Shown: positions 14,716 through 23,858, counted from the first letter of the stretch. The stretch is DNA of 61,091 bases from an uncultured Synergistaceae bacterium (GCA_937870605.1 CALMZW010000071.1:1-61091), one strand, 5' to 3'. Numbers and translations: made by a program. The notes: generated by a model not told the origin, from the sequence alone.

Positions 14716-16680
14716 TCACGAATCCTCCCCGTCGATCTGCTCGATTTCGAGCATCAGGGATTCCCATTTCGGCAGCAGCTCGTCGAGCCGGGCCGATGCT
14801 TTGCTTCGCAGGAGCATGAGGTCCTGCACCCGGCGGGAATCGGCCAGAACGTCCGGGGTGCAGAGCAGCCCGTCGGTTTCCGATTGCTCCCGTTCGAGCG
14901 CCGCAATTTCCGTCTCGAGAGGCGTCAGCGTCTCCATGACGATCCGCTTCCGGCGGTATCGTTCGTTGCGGCGTTCGGCTTCGGAGCGTTTCTTCGTCCG
15001 GTCGTCCGCTATCACGCCGCCGGCCGGCGAGACGCCGGATCCCTGTTCCTGCGCCTGCGCGTCCAGAGCCGCCCGCTTTCCGAGGAAATAGGAGTAGTTC
15101 CCCGGGTAGTCGCGGATGCCGCCGTTCCTGATTTCGATGATCCGGGTCGCGAGCGAGTCCAGGAAGAACCGGTCGTGGGAAACTATGACGAGCGTGCCGG
15201 AATACTCCAGAAGGGCTTCCTGGAAAAGTTCCCGCGTCGTCATGTCCAGATGGTTCGTCGGCTCGTCGAGAATGAGAAGGTTCGAATCCCGGAGCAGGAT
15301 CTTGAACAGCGCGAGTCGCGATTTTTCGCCGCCCGAGAGGACGGAAACGGATTTATGAATGTCGTCCCCCGAGAAGAGAAACGCTCCGAGCAGCGTCCGT
15401 CGCGGCCCTTCGAGCAGCGGTCCTCCAGCGTCGAGGGCTTCCTGCCATACGGACCGGCGGTAGTCGAGGTTTTGCGTGCTCTCCTGGGAGAAGAAGGCGA
15501 CCCTGACGTTGTGTCCGTGGCGCACGTCTCCGGAGGTGGGGGCCTCCTGCCGGGCGATGAGCCGCGACAGCGTGGACTTCCCCGCGCCGTTGACCCCGAC
15601 GAGCGCGATCTTTTCCCCCCGGTTGATCGAGAAGGAGACGTTGCGGAACACGCTCACGTCGCCATAGCTCTTGCCCACATCGGTGACGCGGACGACCTCA
15701 TGTCCGCTCCTCGGGCACTCGGGAAAACGGATATTGACGGATTTTTTCGGGCCGTCGATTTCCACGATCTCGATTTTTTCGAGCGTCTTGATGCGGCTCT
15801 GGACCTGCGCGGCCTTCGTCGCCTTGTACCGGAAGCGTTCGATGAACGATTCGGTCCGTTCGATGAAGGCCTCCTGTCGTTCCCTGTTCCGAAGGGCTTC
15901 CTCACGTCGTTGTTCGCGTTCCCGGAGGTACTCGGAATAGCTGCCGCGATAGAGCGTGACGGAGCGGTTTTCCAGCTCCGCGACATGGGTGCACATCCGG
16001 TCCAGAAAGCGCCGGTCGTGCGCCACGGCGATCATGGTTCCGCGAAAGCCGGAAAGCCAGCTTTCCAGCCATTCCATGCTCTCCGTATCCAGGTGGTTCG
16101 TCGGTTCGTCAAGCAACAGGATGTCCGGCGCGCCGAGCAGGATGGACGCCAGCAGGATCCGCATCTTCCAGCCGCCCGAAAACTCGCCGCAGCGGCGGGT
16201 TCTGTCGGCGTCGCGGAACCCGAGTCCCGTAAGCACTTTTCCAGCCAGCGAATCGAACGCATAGCCTTCCAGCGCCTCGAACCGCCGCTGGACCTCCTCG
16301 TGGCGCCGCAGGAGGTCGGGCAGGCGGGGGCCGCCTTCGGAAATCTCCTGTGAGAGGCGCTCCATCTCCCGTTCTGCGTCCGCGACACCGGCGCGTTCCC
16401 GCAACAGGGCAAGCAGCGGGATGTCCTGGAGTTCCACGAGATCCTGGGGAAGGTATCCCAGACGATGCCGTCCCGGAATCACGACCGATCCGTCGTCCGG
16501 ATCCATGCCGCCCGACAGGATGCGAAGGAGCGTGGTCTTTCCCGACCCGTTCAATCCGACGAGTCCGACGCGGGCGCCGTCCGGGACATTCATCGACAGA
16601 TTGTCGAAAAGCAGGCGTTCTCCGAAGCGGAGGGTGATATCATTGACACGTATCACATTCTGTCCGTCCTTTGGCTCCAT
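14716..16680 (-). CDS. ABC-F family ATPase (translation/ribosome factor type)
   Basis: 654 residues from ATG 16678-16680; a GTG eight codons further in (AAAGGA ahead of it) is a possible alternative start. Two ABC domains lie on one chain without membrane helices: Walker A GLNGSGKTT and GVNGAGKST, signatures FSGGWKMR and LSGGEKSRLA, and Walker B LLLDEPTNHLD and LILDEPTNHLD. The linker between them and the C-terminal coiled-coil (about 560-654) match the Uup/YdiF/EttA family, which act on stalled or initiating ribosomes rather than in transport. It is transcribed from a promoter divergent from the cold-shock gene. Confidence 0.92.
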   Translation of the reverse strand: MEPKDGQNVIRVNDITLRFGERLLFDNLSMNVPDGARVGLVGLNGSGKTTLLRILSGGMDPDDGSVVIPGRHRLGYLPQDLVELQDIPLLALLRERAGVADAEREMERLSQEISEGGPRLPDLLRRHEEVQRRFEALEGYAFDSLAGKVLTGLGFRDADRTRRCGEFSGGWKMRILLASILLGAPDILLLDEPTNHLDTESMEWLESWLSGFRGTMIAVAHDRRFLDRMCTHVAELENRSVTLYRGSYSEYLREREQRREEALRNRERQEAFIERTESFIERFRYKATKAAQVQSRIKTLEKIEIVEIDGPKKSVNIRFPECPRSGHEVVRVTDVGKSYGDVSVFRNVSFSINRGEKIALVGVNGAGKSTLSRLIARQEAPTSGDVRHGHNVRVAFFSQESTQNLDYRRSVWQEALDAGGPLLEGPRRTLLGAFLFSGDDIHKSVSVLSGGEKSRLALFKILLRDSNLLILDEPTNHLDMTTRELFQEALLEYSGTLVIVSHDRFFLDSLATRIIEIRNGGIRDYPGNYSYFLGKRAALDAQAQEQGSGVSPAGGVIADDRTKKRSEAERRNERYRRKRIVMETLTPLETEIAALEREQSETDGLLCTPDVLADSRRVQDLMLLRSKASARLDELLPKWESLMLEIEQIDGEDS

Positions 16681-16743
16681 AGCGCGCCGCCCCGTCCCGG
16701 AACCCCCGGGGGACTCTTGGCGCGTGGAAGAGACTGTAGCGTC

Positions 16744-16773
16744 AGTATAGGGGCTCGGATGGAGCGGTGTCAA
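16744..16773 (-). promoter_or_regulatory. Promoter of the ABC-F gene
   Basis: The minus strand has a perfect TTGACA (16768-16773) and TATACT (16744-16749), with an 18-base spacer. The start would be near 16737, giving a leader of about 57 bases. Confidence 0.75.
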
Positions 16774-16810
16774 AGAAATTTGTCGGATGTGAAAACGGGT
16801 GCGAAATTGC

Positions 16811-16839
16811 TTGACAGTTCCGCATCCATCATATATTGT
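16811..16839 (+). promoter_or_regulatory. Promoter of the cold-shock gene
   Basis: A perfect TTGACA (16811-16816) is followed after 17 bases by TATTGT (16834-16839) inside an AT-rich stretch. Its -35 is 37 bases from the -35 of the divergent ABC-F promoter. The leader before the ATG is about 50 bases, moderately long as in many csp genes. Confidence 0.7.
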
Positions 16840-16894
16840 AATAGCGCCGGATAGTATCCGGCGTATTTAATTTATTTAGGGAGGCTCTCTATTT

Positions 16895-17095
16895 ATGACC
16901 CAAGGAACAGTGAAATGGTTTAACGAGGCCAAGGGCTACGGCTTTATCACGACTGACGAGGGCAAGGACGTCTTTGTTCACTACAGCGCCATCATGGGCG
17001 ACGGGTTCAAGACGCTTGCGGAAGGACAGAAGGTTTCGTTCGAGATCACTCAGGGCGCCAAGGGGCCTCAGGCTTCCAACGTCCAGAAGGTGTAG
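16895..17095 (+). CDS. Cold-shock protein (CspA family)
   Basis: 66 residues, ATG 16895 preceded by AGGGAGG. The whole protein is one cold-shock domain: GTVKWFNEAKGYGFI carries the RNP-1 region and DVFVHYSAI the RNP-2 region, the aromatic residues of which bind single-stranded RNA and DNA. It acts as an RNA chaperone in the cytoplasm. The gene is monocistronic, with its own promoter and terminator. The sequence does not show whether it is cold-induced or constitutive. Confidence 0.97.
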   Translation: MTQGTVKWFNEAKGYGFITTDEGKDVFVHYSAIMGDGFKTLAEGQKVSFEITQGAKGPQASNVQKV

Positions 17096-17132
17096 CGCGC
17101 CCGCTCAGTTCGCAAATCAGACGATGAGATAA

Positions 17133-17162
17133 AGGACGGCCTCTTGAGGCCGTCCTTTTTTT
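17133..17162 (+). terminator. Intrinsic terminator after the cold-shock gene
   Basis: AGGACGGCCTC pairs with its complement across a very short loop and is followed by a run of seven T. It lies about 38 bases after the stop codon. Confidence 0.92.
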
Positions 17163-17219
17163 ATGGCGGGATATGCGTACGGGATTTGTAGAAAAATGAA
17201 ATCGAAATACATATTTCCC

Positions 17220-17250
17220 TTGACAGTACGAGAGTTCACACTAATACTCT
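17220..17250 (+). promoter_or_regulatory. Promoter with overlapping dyad upstream of the efflux operon
   Basis: A perfect TTGACA (17220-17225) is followed by a -10-like AATACT (17243-17248, 17-base spacer; TAATAC is one base earlier). A dyad, AGAGT at 17231-17235 and ACTCT at 17246-17250, spans the spacer and -10. This is where a repressor would sit, but no regulator gene is adjacent and the arms are only five bases. Confidence 0.55.
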
Positions 17251-17415
17251 AGGCCGCTTGTCGCTTTCCGTGCGAAACCGGCGAACGGGACGTTCGGACT
17301 GCGGACGATGTTGACATTCCCGTAACGGGAAGGCGTATACCCGTCGTGTCGCGGGGAGCGCGGAGTGTGTGCAGGTCGGAATGTTTTTTCGGAATCCGGA
17401 GAGGGGTGACGGTGC

Positions 17416-18693
17416 ATGAAGAGGCTTTTCGTATGTGTAATAGCGATGTTGCTGCTGCTGCCGCAGGGTGTGACCGGACGGGCTTCGGCGGGAGATGTTG
17501 ACGTGAACGGGTACCTTGCTCTGGTGCGGCGGTCGAACGAAGACATCCGCGCCTCGCTGCGGCTGGTCGAGGCGAAGTACTTTTCCGTCCGGTCGGCGCT
17601 GGCGACGCAGCGACCTGCCGCCGGACTCAAGGGAAACGCGTCCCGCGTCACGGGCGATACCGGGGGCGACTACACGCTCTCCGTCGCGGTCACCCATCGG
17701 TTCGACATTTCGGGAATCTACGGCGCCCAGGAGCGACAGCTCGTGCTCGGCTACGAAATCGCCGCCTCGGAACATGTTGCGACGGTCAACTCGCTGCTGG
17801 CGCAGGCCGAGCAGACCTACTGGAGCGCCGTGCTCGCGCGCGCGAACGTCCAACTCCAGAAAGACACGCTGGCGCAGCGTCTCGAGGATCTCCGGGTCAC
17901 CGAAGAGAAGTACGCCAACCAGCTGGTGCCGAAGCTCGATGTCATCCGGGCGTCCGCGAAGGTTGAAGAGAGCCGGAGTTTCCTCGTTGAGGCCGAAGCG
18001 CTCTATACGGACGCGCTCTCCCGGCTCGCCGCCCTTGCGGGAGGCGAGGAAGCGGTCCCCGTCCGGACCGAGCTGCTTGTCCCGGACAGGACGGTTTCTG
18101 CGGATTTCGAGGCCGCGTGGACGGCTCGTCCGGATGTCCGCGCGGGGACGCTCTCGGTCGAGCGGGCGAAGGTACTTCGGTCGCTTGCCGCGAAGGGAAT
18201 GTCGCCGACTCTGGACGGCAGCGTCGGGTATGTCTTTCTCACGGATTCAGCGAAATCGACGCCGCCGGAGCAAGAGGCGATCTTCTCGCTGACGGTCGGC
18301 GTGCCGGTTTCGGATGGCGGGGCCACGAAGGCGAACGTCCGGGAAAAGGAAAAGACGCTCGAAGCCGCCAACGCCTCGCTCCGATCGAAGCGCAACGAAG
18401 TGACGAAGGAGCTCGCCCTTGCGGAAAACGAATGGAAAAGCGCCGTCGCCGTGGAGCTCAGCAAACGCCAGCAGGTGGCCCGCTCCGACGAGGAACTCAA
18501 GATTACGCAGCTCATGTATAAGGAAGGCATGGGCGCGCAGATCGACCTCCTGAACGCGCAGGTCGAAAACCGGAAGGTCCGGACAGAACACCTGAACGCG
18601 ATCAAGGACATGTACTTCGCCCTTGTGAGTCTTCGGAAGGCGATTGGGCAATATGTCGCCGGCTATTCGAACACGTACGCCGGCGGAAAATAA
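17416..18693 (+). CDS. TolC-like outer-membrane efflux protein
   Basis: 425 residues, ATG 17416 with GGAGAGGGGTGA upstream. A signal peptide (MKRLFVCVIAMLLLLPQGV) is followed by two OEP repeats, each predicted as long coiled-coil helices with amphipathic strands. Typical segments are TVNSLLAQAEQTYWSAVLAR, KYANQLVPKLDVIRASAKVE and MYKEGMGAQIDLLNAQVE. It would form the trimeric outer-membrane channel of the tripartite pump encoded by the next two genes, which is direct evidence that the organism is diderm. It is the first gene of the operon; the membrane-fusion gene starts 15 bases after it. Confidence 0.92.
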   Translation: MKRLFVCVIAMLLLLPQGVTGRASAGDVDVNGYLALVRRSNEDIRASLRLVEAKYFSVRSALATQRPAAGLKGNASRVTGDTGGDYTLSVAVTHRFDISGIYGAQERQLVLGYEIAASEHVATVNSLLAQAEQTYWSAVLARANVQLQKDTLAQRLEDLRVTEEKYANQLVPKLDVIRASAKVEESRSFLVEAEALYTDALSRLAALAGGEEAVPVRTELLVPDRTVSADFEAAWTARPDVRAGTLSVERAKVLRSLAAKGMSPTLDGSVGYVFLTDSAKSTPPEQEAIFSLTVGVPVSDGGATKANVREKEKTLEAANASLRSKRNEVTKELALAENEWKSAVAVELSKRQQVARSDEELKITQLMYKEGMGAQIDLLNAQVENRKVRTEHLNAIKDMYFALVSLRKAIGQYVAGYSNTYAGGK

Positions 18694-18708
18694 CGGAGGA
18701 ACGAAACT

Positions 18709-19902
18709 ATGACCCAGGAACCGATATCTCCGGCGCAGCGGGGCTTCTGGTCCCGCTTTCTCAGCCGGGGGTTCTGGATAGTCCTCTTCGGGGCGGTGTT
18801 CCTGTTCGTCGGGTACCGTCTGGCCTTCCCGAACGCGGCCCGCCCCGCAGGTCCGAGCTCGGCCGACATACGGGCGGAAAAGGGGATCCCCGTCATGACG
18901 TACACGGTCGAAGAGGGACGATGGGACCTCTGGAAGACGTTCTACGGACAGGTGCAGTCGGCGACGACGCAGCAGGTGACGTCGTTCGTTCGCGAGTACA
19001 TCACGGGCGTGTCCGTTCAGGTGGGGGATCGCGTGAAGGCGGGAGACATCCTCGTCGAACTGTCCCGGGAGCTGGAGGGGACGCACCTTTCGGCGCTGAC
19101 CGCCGACTATCAGGACGCCCTCAAGGAGTACGAGCGGAAAAAGAGCCTGCATTCCGCGGGAGGGGTGTCGAAGCAGGAAGTCGAGAAGGCGTACGTCGCT
19201 CTGCAACAGAAGAAGTCCCTGCTGACGGACGTTCATACGCGGCTTTCCCGCACTGTCGTGCGGTCGAAGCTGACGGGCGTCGTCGTGGCCCGGGACGCGG
19301 AGATCGGAGAAATCGCCGACGCCGGACGACAGCTGCTGAAGGTCGCGGATCTGTCGAATCTCGAAGTCGACGTCGCGCTCGCGCCTGCCGATATCCTGCG
19401 GGTGCGCCCCGGGGTGTCCGCACGGATTCACCTCCAGGGGCTGACCTTTCCCGGAAGCGTGAAGCGGCTCGACCCGCAGGCGACAGCGTCCACGGGAATG
19501 CACCGCTGCATCGTCTCGCTTCAGCCGGGGGTGAACCTCCTGCCCGGAACGTTCGTCGAGGTGGAGCTTCAGGTGGATTCGCGCGACGGCGTCATCTCGA
19601 TCCCGTACGAGGTCCTTCGCCGCGAAGGAGAATCCACGCTGGTGTTCGTCGTCTCGGGAGACAGGGCCGTGCGGCGCGTGGTCACCCTCGGAGACGGACA
19701 GGGCGGAATCGTCGAAGTCCGTTCCAAGCTCTTCCCCGGCGACATACTCGTCAAGGAAGGGCTGGACAGCGTGTACGACGGCGCGAAGATCTGGGTCCGC
19801 GGCGGTCCGGACGACCCCGGGGCCGCGCTGCCGGGATCCGGCGCACCGGGACGTCCGGCGGGCGCGGGAACGACATCCGCCGATCTGCCGAAAACGAACT
19901 AG
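18709..19902 (+). CDS. Periplasmic adaptor (membrane-fusion) subunit of RND efflux pump
   Basis: 397 residues, ATG 18709 with GGAGGAACG upstream. One N-terminal membrane helix (GFWIVLFGAVFLFVGYRLAF) anchors it. The lipoyl half-motifs are visible: ITGVSVQVGDRVKAGDILVE and VVARDAEIGEIADAGRQLL, flanking a helical hairpin (about 125-170). A beta-barrel and a membrane-proximal domain follow, and the C-terminal tail is rich in Gly, Pro and Ala. It bridges the inner-membrane RND pump and the TolC-like channel. It lies between those two genes, with 12 bases to the pump gene. Confidence 0.93.
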   Translation: MTQEPISPAQRGFWSRFLSRGFWIVLFGAVFLFVGYRLAFPNAARPAGPSSADIRAEKGIPVMTYTVEEGRWDLWKTFYGQVQSATTQQVTSFVREYITGVSVQVGDRVKAGDILVELSRELEGTHLSALTADYQDALKEYERKKSLHSAGGVSKQEVEKAYVALQQKKSLLTDVHTRLSRTVVRSKLTGVVVARDAEIGEIADAGRQLLKVADLSNLEVDVALAPADILRVRPGVSARIHLQGLTFPGSVKRLDPQATASTGMHRCIVSLQPGVNLLPGTFVEVELQVDSRDGVISIPYEVLRREGESTLVFVVSGDRAVRRVVTLGDGQGGIVEVRSKLFPGDILVKEGLDSVYDGAKIWVRGGPDDPGAALPGSGAPGRPAGAGTTSADLPKTN

Positions 19903-19914
19903 GCGGGGCCTGTC

Positions 19915-22900
19915 ATGGGAGTCCTCCGATTATTCATCCGGCGTCCGGTCTTCACGACCGTGACCATTCTGCTTGCCGTGGTTATCGGAATATACAGCTA
20001 CCTGAGCCTCGGCGTCGCGCTCATTCCGAAGGTCGATATTCCGATCGTCGTCGTCAGCACCATCTACGAAGGCGCCGGCCCGACCGAGATCGAATCGCTC
20101 GTGAGCAAGCCGATCGAGGACGCCGTCGCGCAGGTGGAGGGAATCAAGCAGATCAAGAGCTACTCCGTCGAGGGAGCTTCCTTCGTTGTGGCGGAGTTCA
20201 AGTACGACGTCAACATCTCGCAGGCCGTGCTCGACGTCTCGAACCGCGTCAAGGCCATCGCCTCGCAGCTTCCGGAAGACGCAAAAGAGCCGGTGACGGA
20301 AAAGGTCGACATCAACGCCGAACCGTTCATGACCATCGCCGTGACCTCGAGCCTTCCGCCGGAACTGGCCTACGATGTGGTGGAGGACAAGATCCAGCGC
20401 CGCCTGACGCAGCTCCGGGGGCTCGCGAAGGCCGATATTCTCGGCGGAAGAAAGCGCGAAATCAACGTGTACATCGACCCCGCCAAGCTCGCCCACTTCG
20501 GCGTGACCCTCAGCGAGGTCATCAGCACGCTGTCCGTCAACAACTTCAACGATCCCTCCGGCCATATCGCGAAGGGCGACAGGGAGCTGACGGTTCGCGT
20601 CATCGGACAGGTCGATGACGCGGCGCAGATCGGCGAGATACGTCTCTACCGGAAGGACGGCGTCTCGATCCGGATATCGGACTTCGCCCGGGTGGTCGAC
20701 GCCACGGAAGAGGAACGGGGGTACGCCACGTATCAGGGACGCAAGGCGATTTTCGTCGAGTGCATCGCGAGCCCGAACAGCAACATCGTCTCGCTGAGCG
20801 CGGAGATTCGGAAGGAACTCGACAAAATCAAGGAATTTCTGCCGGAAGGATTCACCGTCATCATCACGAACGACGATTCAAACTTCATCAAGGAATCCAT
20901 CTGGAACGTCTTCACGAACATGGGGCAGGGGATTCTGCTCTGCGGGCTCGTCCTCTTCCTGTTCCTGCAGAACATCTCCGTCACGCTGGTGGTCGCGATC
21001 ACGATGCCGACGGCCGTCATCGCGACGTTCATCCTGATGTACGCATACAATATCACGATGAACATGATGAGTACGCTGGGGCTCGCAATTTCGATCGGCG
21101 TCCTCGTGAACAATGCGATCCTCGTTTTCGAAAACGTCTTCCGCTATCGCGAAATGGGGTACGGTCCGGTGGAGGCGGCGGAAAAGGGAACCGCGGAGAT
21201 AGCGATCTCTGTTCTGTCGACGACGTCGACGAACCTTGGCGTCTTCATTCCGGTCGCATTCACACAGGGGATCGCCGGGCAGTTTCTCAGGGATTTCGCC
21301 CTGACGGTGGTCTTTTCGACGATCTTTTCGCTCTGGACCGCCCTGACCTTTACGCCGATGATGGCTGCCCGGACGCCGTACGGTCCCCCGGGCCGGGTGA
21401 CCCGATTTCTCACGGGCTGGTGGATCTGGCTCTACTCCGGTTTCGAGGATCTGCACCATGTGTTGGTGACGAAAAGCGTCCGGCACCCGTGGCTGACGTT
21501 CGTTCTGTTCGGGGCGATGTTCGTCGGGGCCGTTTCCCTGTGGCCGCGCCTTGGCGTGGAATTCACGCCGAGAGTCGACGAAGGGGTCGTGAAAATCGAC
21601 ATGGAGCTTCCGACGACCGCGTCTCTTGCATACACGCGCCGTATCACCAGTCAGGTGGAGGCATTCGCAAAAGATCTGCCCGGGGTTCAGACCGTCGAGG
21701 TCCTCGTGGGCGGAAACCGGACGAATTCCGGCGTCAACCGGAGCCGGGTCCGGCTGTTCATGACGAAGGAAAAGGATCGCCCGAGCACCTTTGACATCGC
21801 CGACATGCTTCGCCCCTATCTCGCCGGAATTCCGGACCTCACGACCACGGTCGCGGCCGCAGAAAGCGGAGGCGGCCCCGGAAAACCCATCGAGGTGTCG
21901 GTCATCGGCGACGATATCGAAACGCTGAATGCGATAGCGCTGAAAATGCTGGCGCTCGTCCGGGAGACGAAAGGCGCCGTGGATGCCGATGTGGACTGGC
22001 GTCTGGGACGGACCGAACTTCGCGTCGAACCCAACCGCTGGCGTCTTGGGCAGCTCGGGCTGACCGTCGATGATGTAGCCGTTGCGACGCGGGGGTATAT
22101 CACCGGGAAGAAAGCCGGAGTTTTCCGGTCGGGCGGGAAGGAATACGATATCCTGGCGCGGCTCGAACCGGCGAAGGTGGAGACGGTCTTTCAGGTTCCC
22201 GATCTGCCCTTGCCGGCGCGGGATGTCTACGTTCCCCTCAAATCCGTTGCGGTTATGACCTACGGCCTCGGCCCCACGCGCATTCTCCGCACGGACCGGA
22301 TGCGTTCCGTAACCGTCCAGGCGGATGTCTCCGGTCGCTCCGTCGGAGAAGTTTTCGCGGAGATCCAGAAAAAACTCAAGGAAGTCACCGTCCCGCGGGG
22401 ATACCGGATCAAGTACGGCGGCGAAGTCGAGGATATGCGGGAAAACTTCCTGTATCTGGGAATCGCTTTCGTCATGGCCATCATCCTGACCTTCCTCATG
22501 ATCGCCGCGATCATCGAGTCGTATTTTTACGCGCTGATCATCATGCTGACGGTTCCGCTCGCGGTCATCGGCGTGATCCCGCTGCAGTTCATCACGAACA
22601 CGAATACGTCGATCTACGGGATTCTCGGGTTCATCATGCTGGTCGGCATGGTGGTCAACAACGCCCTCGTGATCCTCGACTATGCGGAAATGACGCGCAA
22701 GGAGGGAAAGGACCCGACGGAGGCGATTCTGGAAGCCTGCACGGTGCGTCTTCGCCCCATCATTATGGCGGACCTGACCTCGGTTATCGCAATGCTTCCG
22801 CTGGCACTCGGCCTCGGCGCCGGAGGGGCGTACCGAGCGCCGATGGCGATCGTTTCGATCGGCGGCATCGTGGCGGGGGGCAGCCTTGCGCTCTTTGTCA

Positions 22901-22980
22901 TCCCTCCGGTGTATTCGTTGATCTGGCGGTTCCGTGGGTGGCGGGCGGGGCGAAAACGATCGCACCTTTCCGAAGCGTAA
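19915..22980 (+). CDS. RND-family efflux transporter, inner-membrane pump (AcrB/HAE1-like)
   Basis: 1021 residues, ATG 19915. It shows the RND layout: membrane helix 1 (FIRRPVFTTVTILLAVVIGI), a large periplasmic loop, helices 2-6 (about 335-470), a second loop and helices 8-12 (about 855-1010). In AcrB, helix 4 carries an Asp-Asp pair and helix 10 a Lys needed for proton coupling. Here helix 4 reads SIGVLVNNAILVFENV (Asn 399 and Asn 400) and helix 10 reads VGMVVNNALVILDYAE (Asn 915 in place of the Lys). Many RND pumps lack the helix-10 Lys but keep at least one helix-4 Asp, so this pump is unusual. Substrates may be drugs, lipids or metabolites; I cannot tell which. Confidence 0.92.
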   Translation: MGVLRLFIRRPVFTTVTILLAVVIGIYSYLSLGVALIPKVDIPIVVVSTIYEGAGPTEIESLVSKPIEDAVAQVEGIKQIKSYSVEGASFVVAEFKYDVNISQAVLDVSNRVKAIASQLPEDAKEPVTEKVDINAEPFMTIAVTSSLPPELAYDVVEDKIQRRLTQLRGLAKADILGGRKREINVYIDPAKLAHFGVTLSEVISTLSVNNFNDPSGHIAKGDRELTVRVIGQVDDAAQIGEIRLYRKDGVSIRISDFARVVDATEEERGYATYQGRKAIFVECIASPNSNIVSLSAEIRKELDKIKEFLPEGFTVIITNDDSNFIKESIWNVFTNMGQGILLCGLVLFLFLQNISVTLVVAITMPTAVIATFILMYAYNITMNMMSTLGLAISIGVLVNNAILVFENVFRYREMGYGPVEAAEKGTAEIAISVLSTTSTNLGVFIPVAFTQGIAGQFLRDFALTVVFSTIFSLWTALTFTPMMAARTPYGPPGRVTRFLTGWWIWLYSGFEDLHHVLVTKSVRHPWLTFVLFGAMFVGAVSLWPRLGVEFTPRVDEGVVKIDMELPTTASLAYTRRITSQVEAFAKDLPGVQTVEVLVGGNRTNSGVNRSRVRLFMTKEKDRPSTFDIADMLRPYLAGIPDLTTTVAAAESGGGPGKPIEVSVIGDDIETLNAIALKMLALVRETKGAVDADVDWRLGRTELRVEPNRWRLGQLGLTVDDVAVATRGYITGKKAGVFRSGGKEYDILARLEPAKVETVFQVPDLPLPARDVYVPLKSVAVMTYGLGPTRILRTDRMRSVTVQADVSGRSVGEVFAEIQKKLKEVTVPRGYRIKYGGEVEDMRENFLYLGIAFVMAIILTFLMIAAIIESYFYALIIMLTVPLAVIGVIPLQFITNTNTSIYGILGFIMLVGMVVNNALVILDYAEMTRKEGKDPTEAILEACTVRLRPIIMADLTSVIAMLPLALGLGAGGAYRAPMAIVSIGGIVAGGSLALFVIPPVYSLIWRFRGWRAGRKRSHLSEA

Positions 22981-23000
22981 CCGTCCGGCGTAGGCCCATT

Positions 23001-23040
23001 CCGCGGCCCACCACATGTAGCGGGGGGTCCGCCGTTTTTA
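23001..23040 (+). terminator. Possible terminator after the efflux operon
   Basis: A GC-rich imperfect hairpin (GCGGCCC pairing with GGGTCCGC, one bulge) ends in CGTTTTT. It lies about 20 bases after the RND stop codon. The stem has alternatives, so confidence is limited. Confidence 0.45.
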
Positions 23041-23099
23041 TGAAAGCTTTTCCTTGTAAGACTCTCAAAAAGTATGTGTTTTGGTTTATTGTATGCGAT

Positions 23100-23128
23100 T
23101 TGCCAAACTCACGTTCGGTCGCTATAAT
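23100..23128 (+). promoter_or_regulatory. Promoter of the small lytic transglycosylase gene
   Basis: TTGCCA (23100-23105) and a perfect TATAAT (23123-23128) are 17 bases apart. A start near 23135 leaves about 60 bases of leader containing a T-run, before the AAAGGAGG ribosome site. Confidence 0.75.
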
Positions 23129-23195
23129 CTCGTCCGTGAGAAACAGACCCTCCCCCTGAGGTGTTTTTTTGTGAACGTGTAAAGGAGGCGGATCT

Positions 23196-23828
23196 ATGGA
23201 CCGTAAGACATTCGGTTCTCCGTTGGTATTTGCAATCATGGCGGCATTTGTGCTCGTTCTGTGTTTCGCGGTGCAGGCGCGCGCGGAAGGAGAACGTCTG
23301 GACAAGCTTCAGGTTCAGGCGTCCCGGACAAAACCCTCGAAGAAAAATCACGTCGATGCCCGAAGAATCAAGAAAGGCGTCATCGCCGAACGGCTCCGGA
23401 AGAGCAACGCCGAGCTGGATTCGGCGAAGGCTGCGGTTTGGGCGAATTACATCATGGACGCCTCGGATGAATTCGGCGTCGATCCCTTCATGATCTCCGC
23501 AATCATCGTCAAAGAGTCGGGGGCGCAGAGCAACGTTCGTTCGCGAACGAGCCACGGGCTCATGCAGATCAACTGGAAGGCCCACAGGACCGGCCTGACC
23601 TCATCGTTCTCCGGCATCGATTCGCGGACGGACATCTACGATCCCAAGAAGAACATCCTGGCAGGGACGTATATTTTTTCGTGCTATCTCAGGTCATCGG
23701 GCGGCGACGTCCAGAAGGCCCTCAAACGCTATGTCGGCGGGAACGCCCCCCGATATGTGTCCGGGGTGATCAACTGCCGGAAGGAACTTGACACGCGTTT
23801 CGCGCAGCACATCAACAAAGTGAACTAG
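23196..23828 (+). CDS. Secreted lytic transglycosylase (SLT domain), small
   Basis: 210 residues, ATG 23196 preceded by AAAGGAGG. A signal peptide (about residues 1-30, ending VQARAEG) directs it to the periplasm. After a basic linker, the SLT domain begins near residue 85 with DEFGVDPFMISAIIVKESG. Glu 107 is the expected catalytic acid, followed by SHGLMQINW and LAGTYIFSCYL. It cleaves peptidoglycan between MurNAc and GlcNAc with formation of 1,6-anhydro ends. It is probably monocistronic, with a promoter before and a terminator after. Confidence 0.9.
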   Translation: MDRKTFGSPLVFAIMAAFVLVLCFAVQARAEGERLDKLQVQASRTKPSKKNHVDARRIKKGVIAERLRKSNAELDSAKAAVWANYIMDASDEFGVDPFMISAIIVKESGAQSNVRSRTSHGLMQINWKAHRTGLTSSFSGIDSRTDIYDPKKNILAGTYIFSCYLRSSGGDVQKALKRYVGGNAPRYVSGVINCRKELDTRFAQHINKVN

Positions 23829-23858
23829 CAGGCACGGACAGTATAAGGGGAAGGACGG

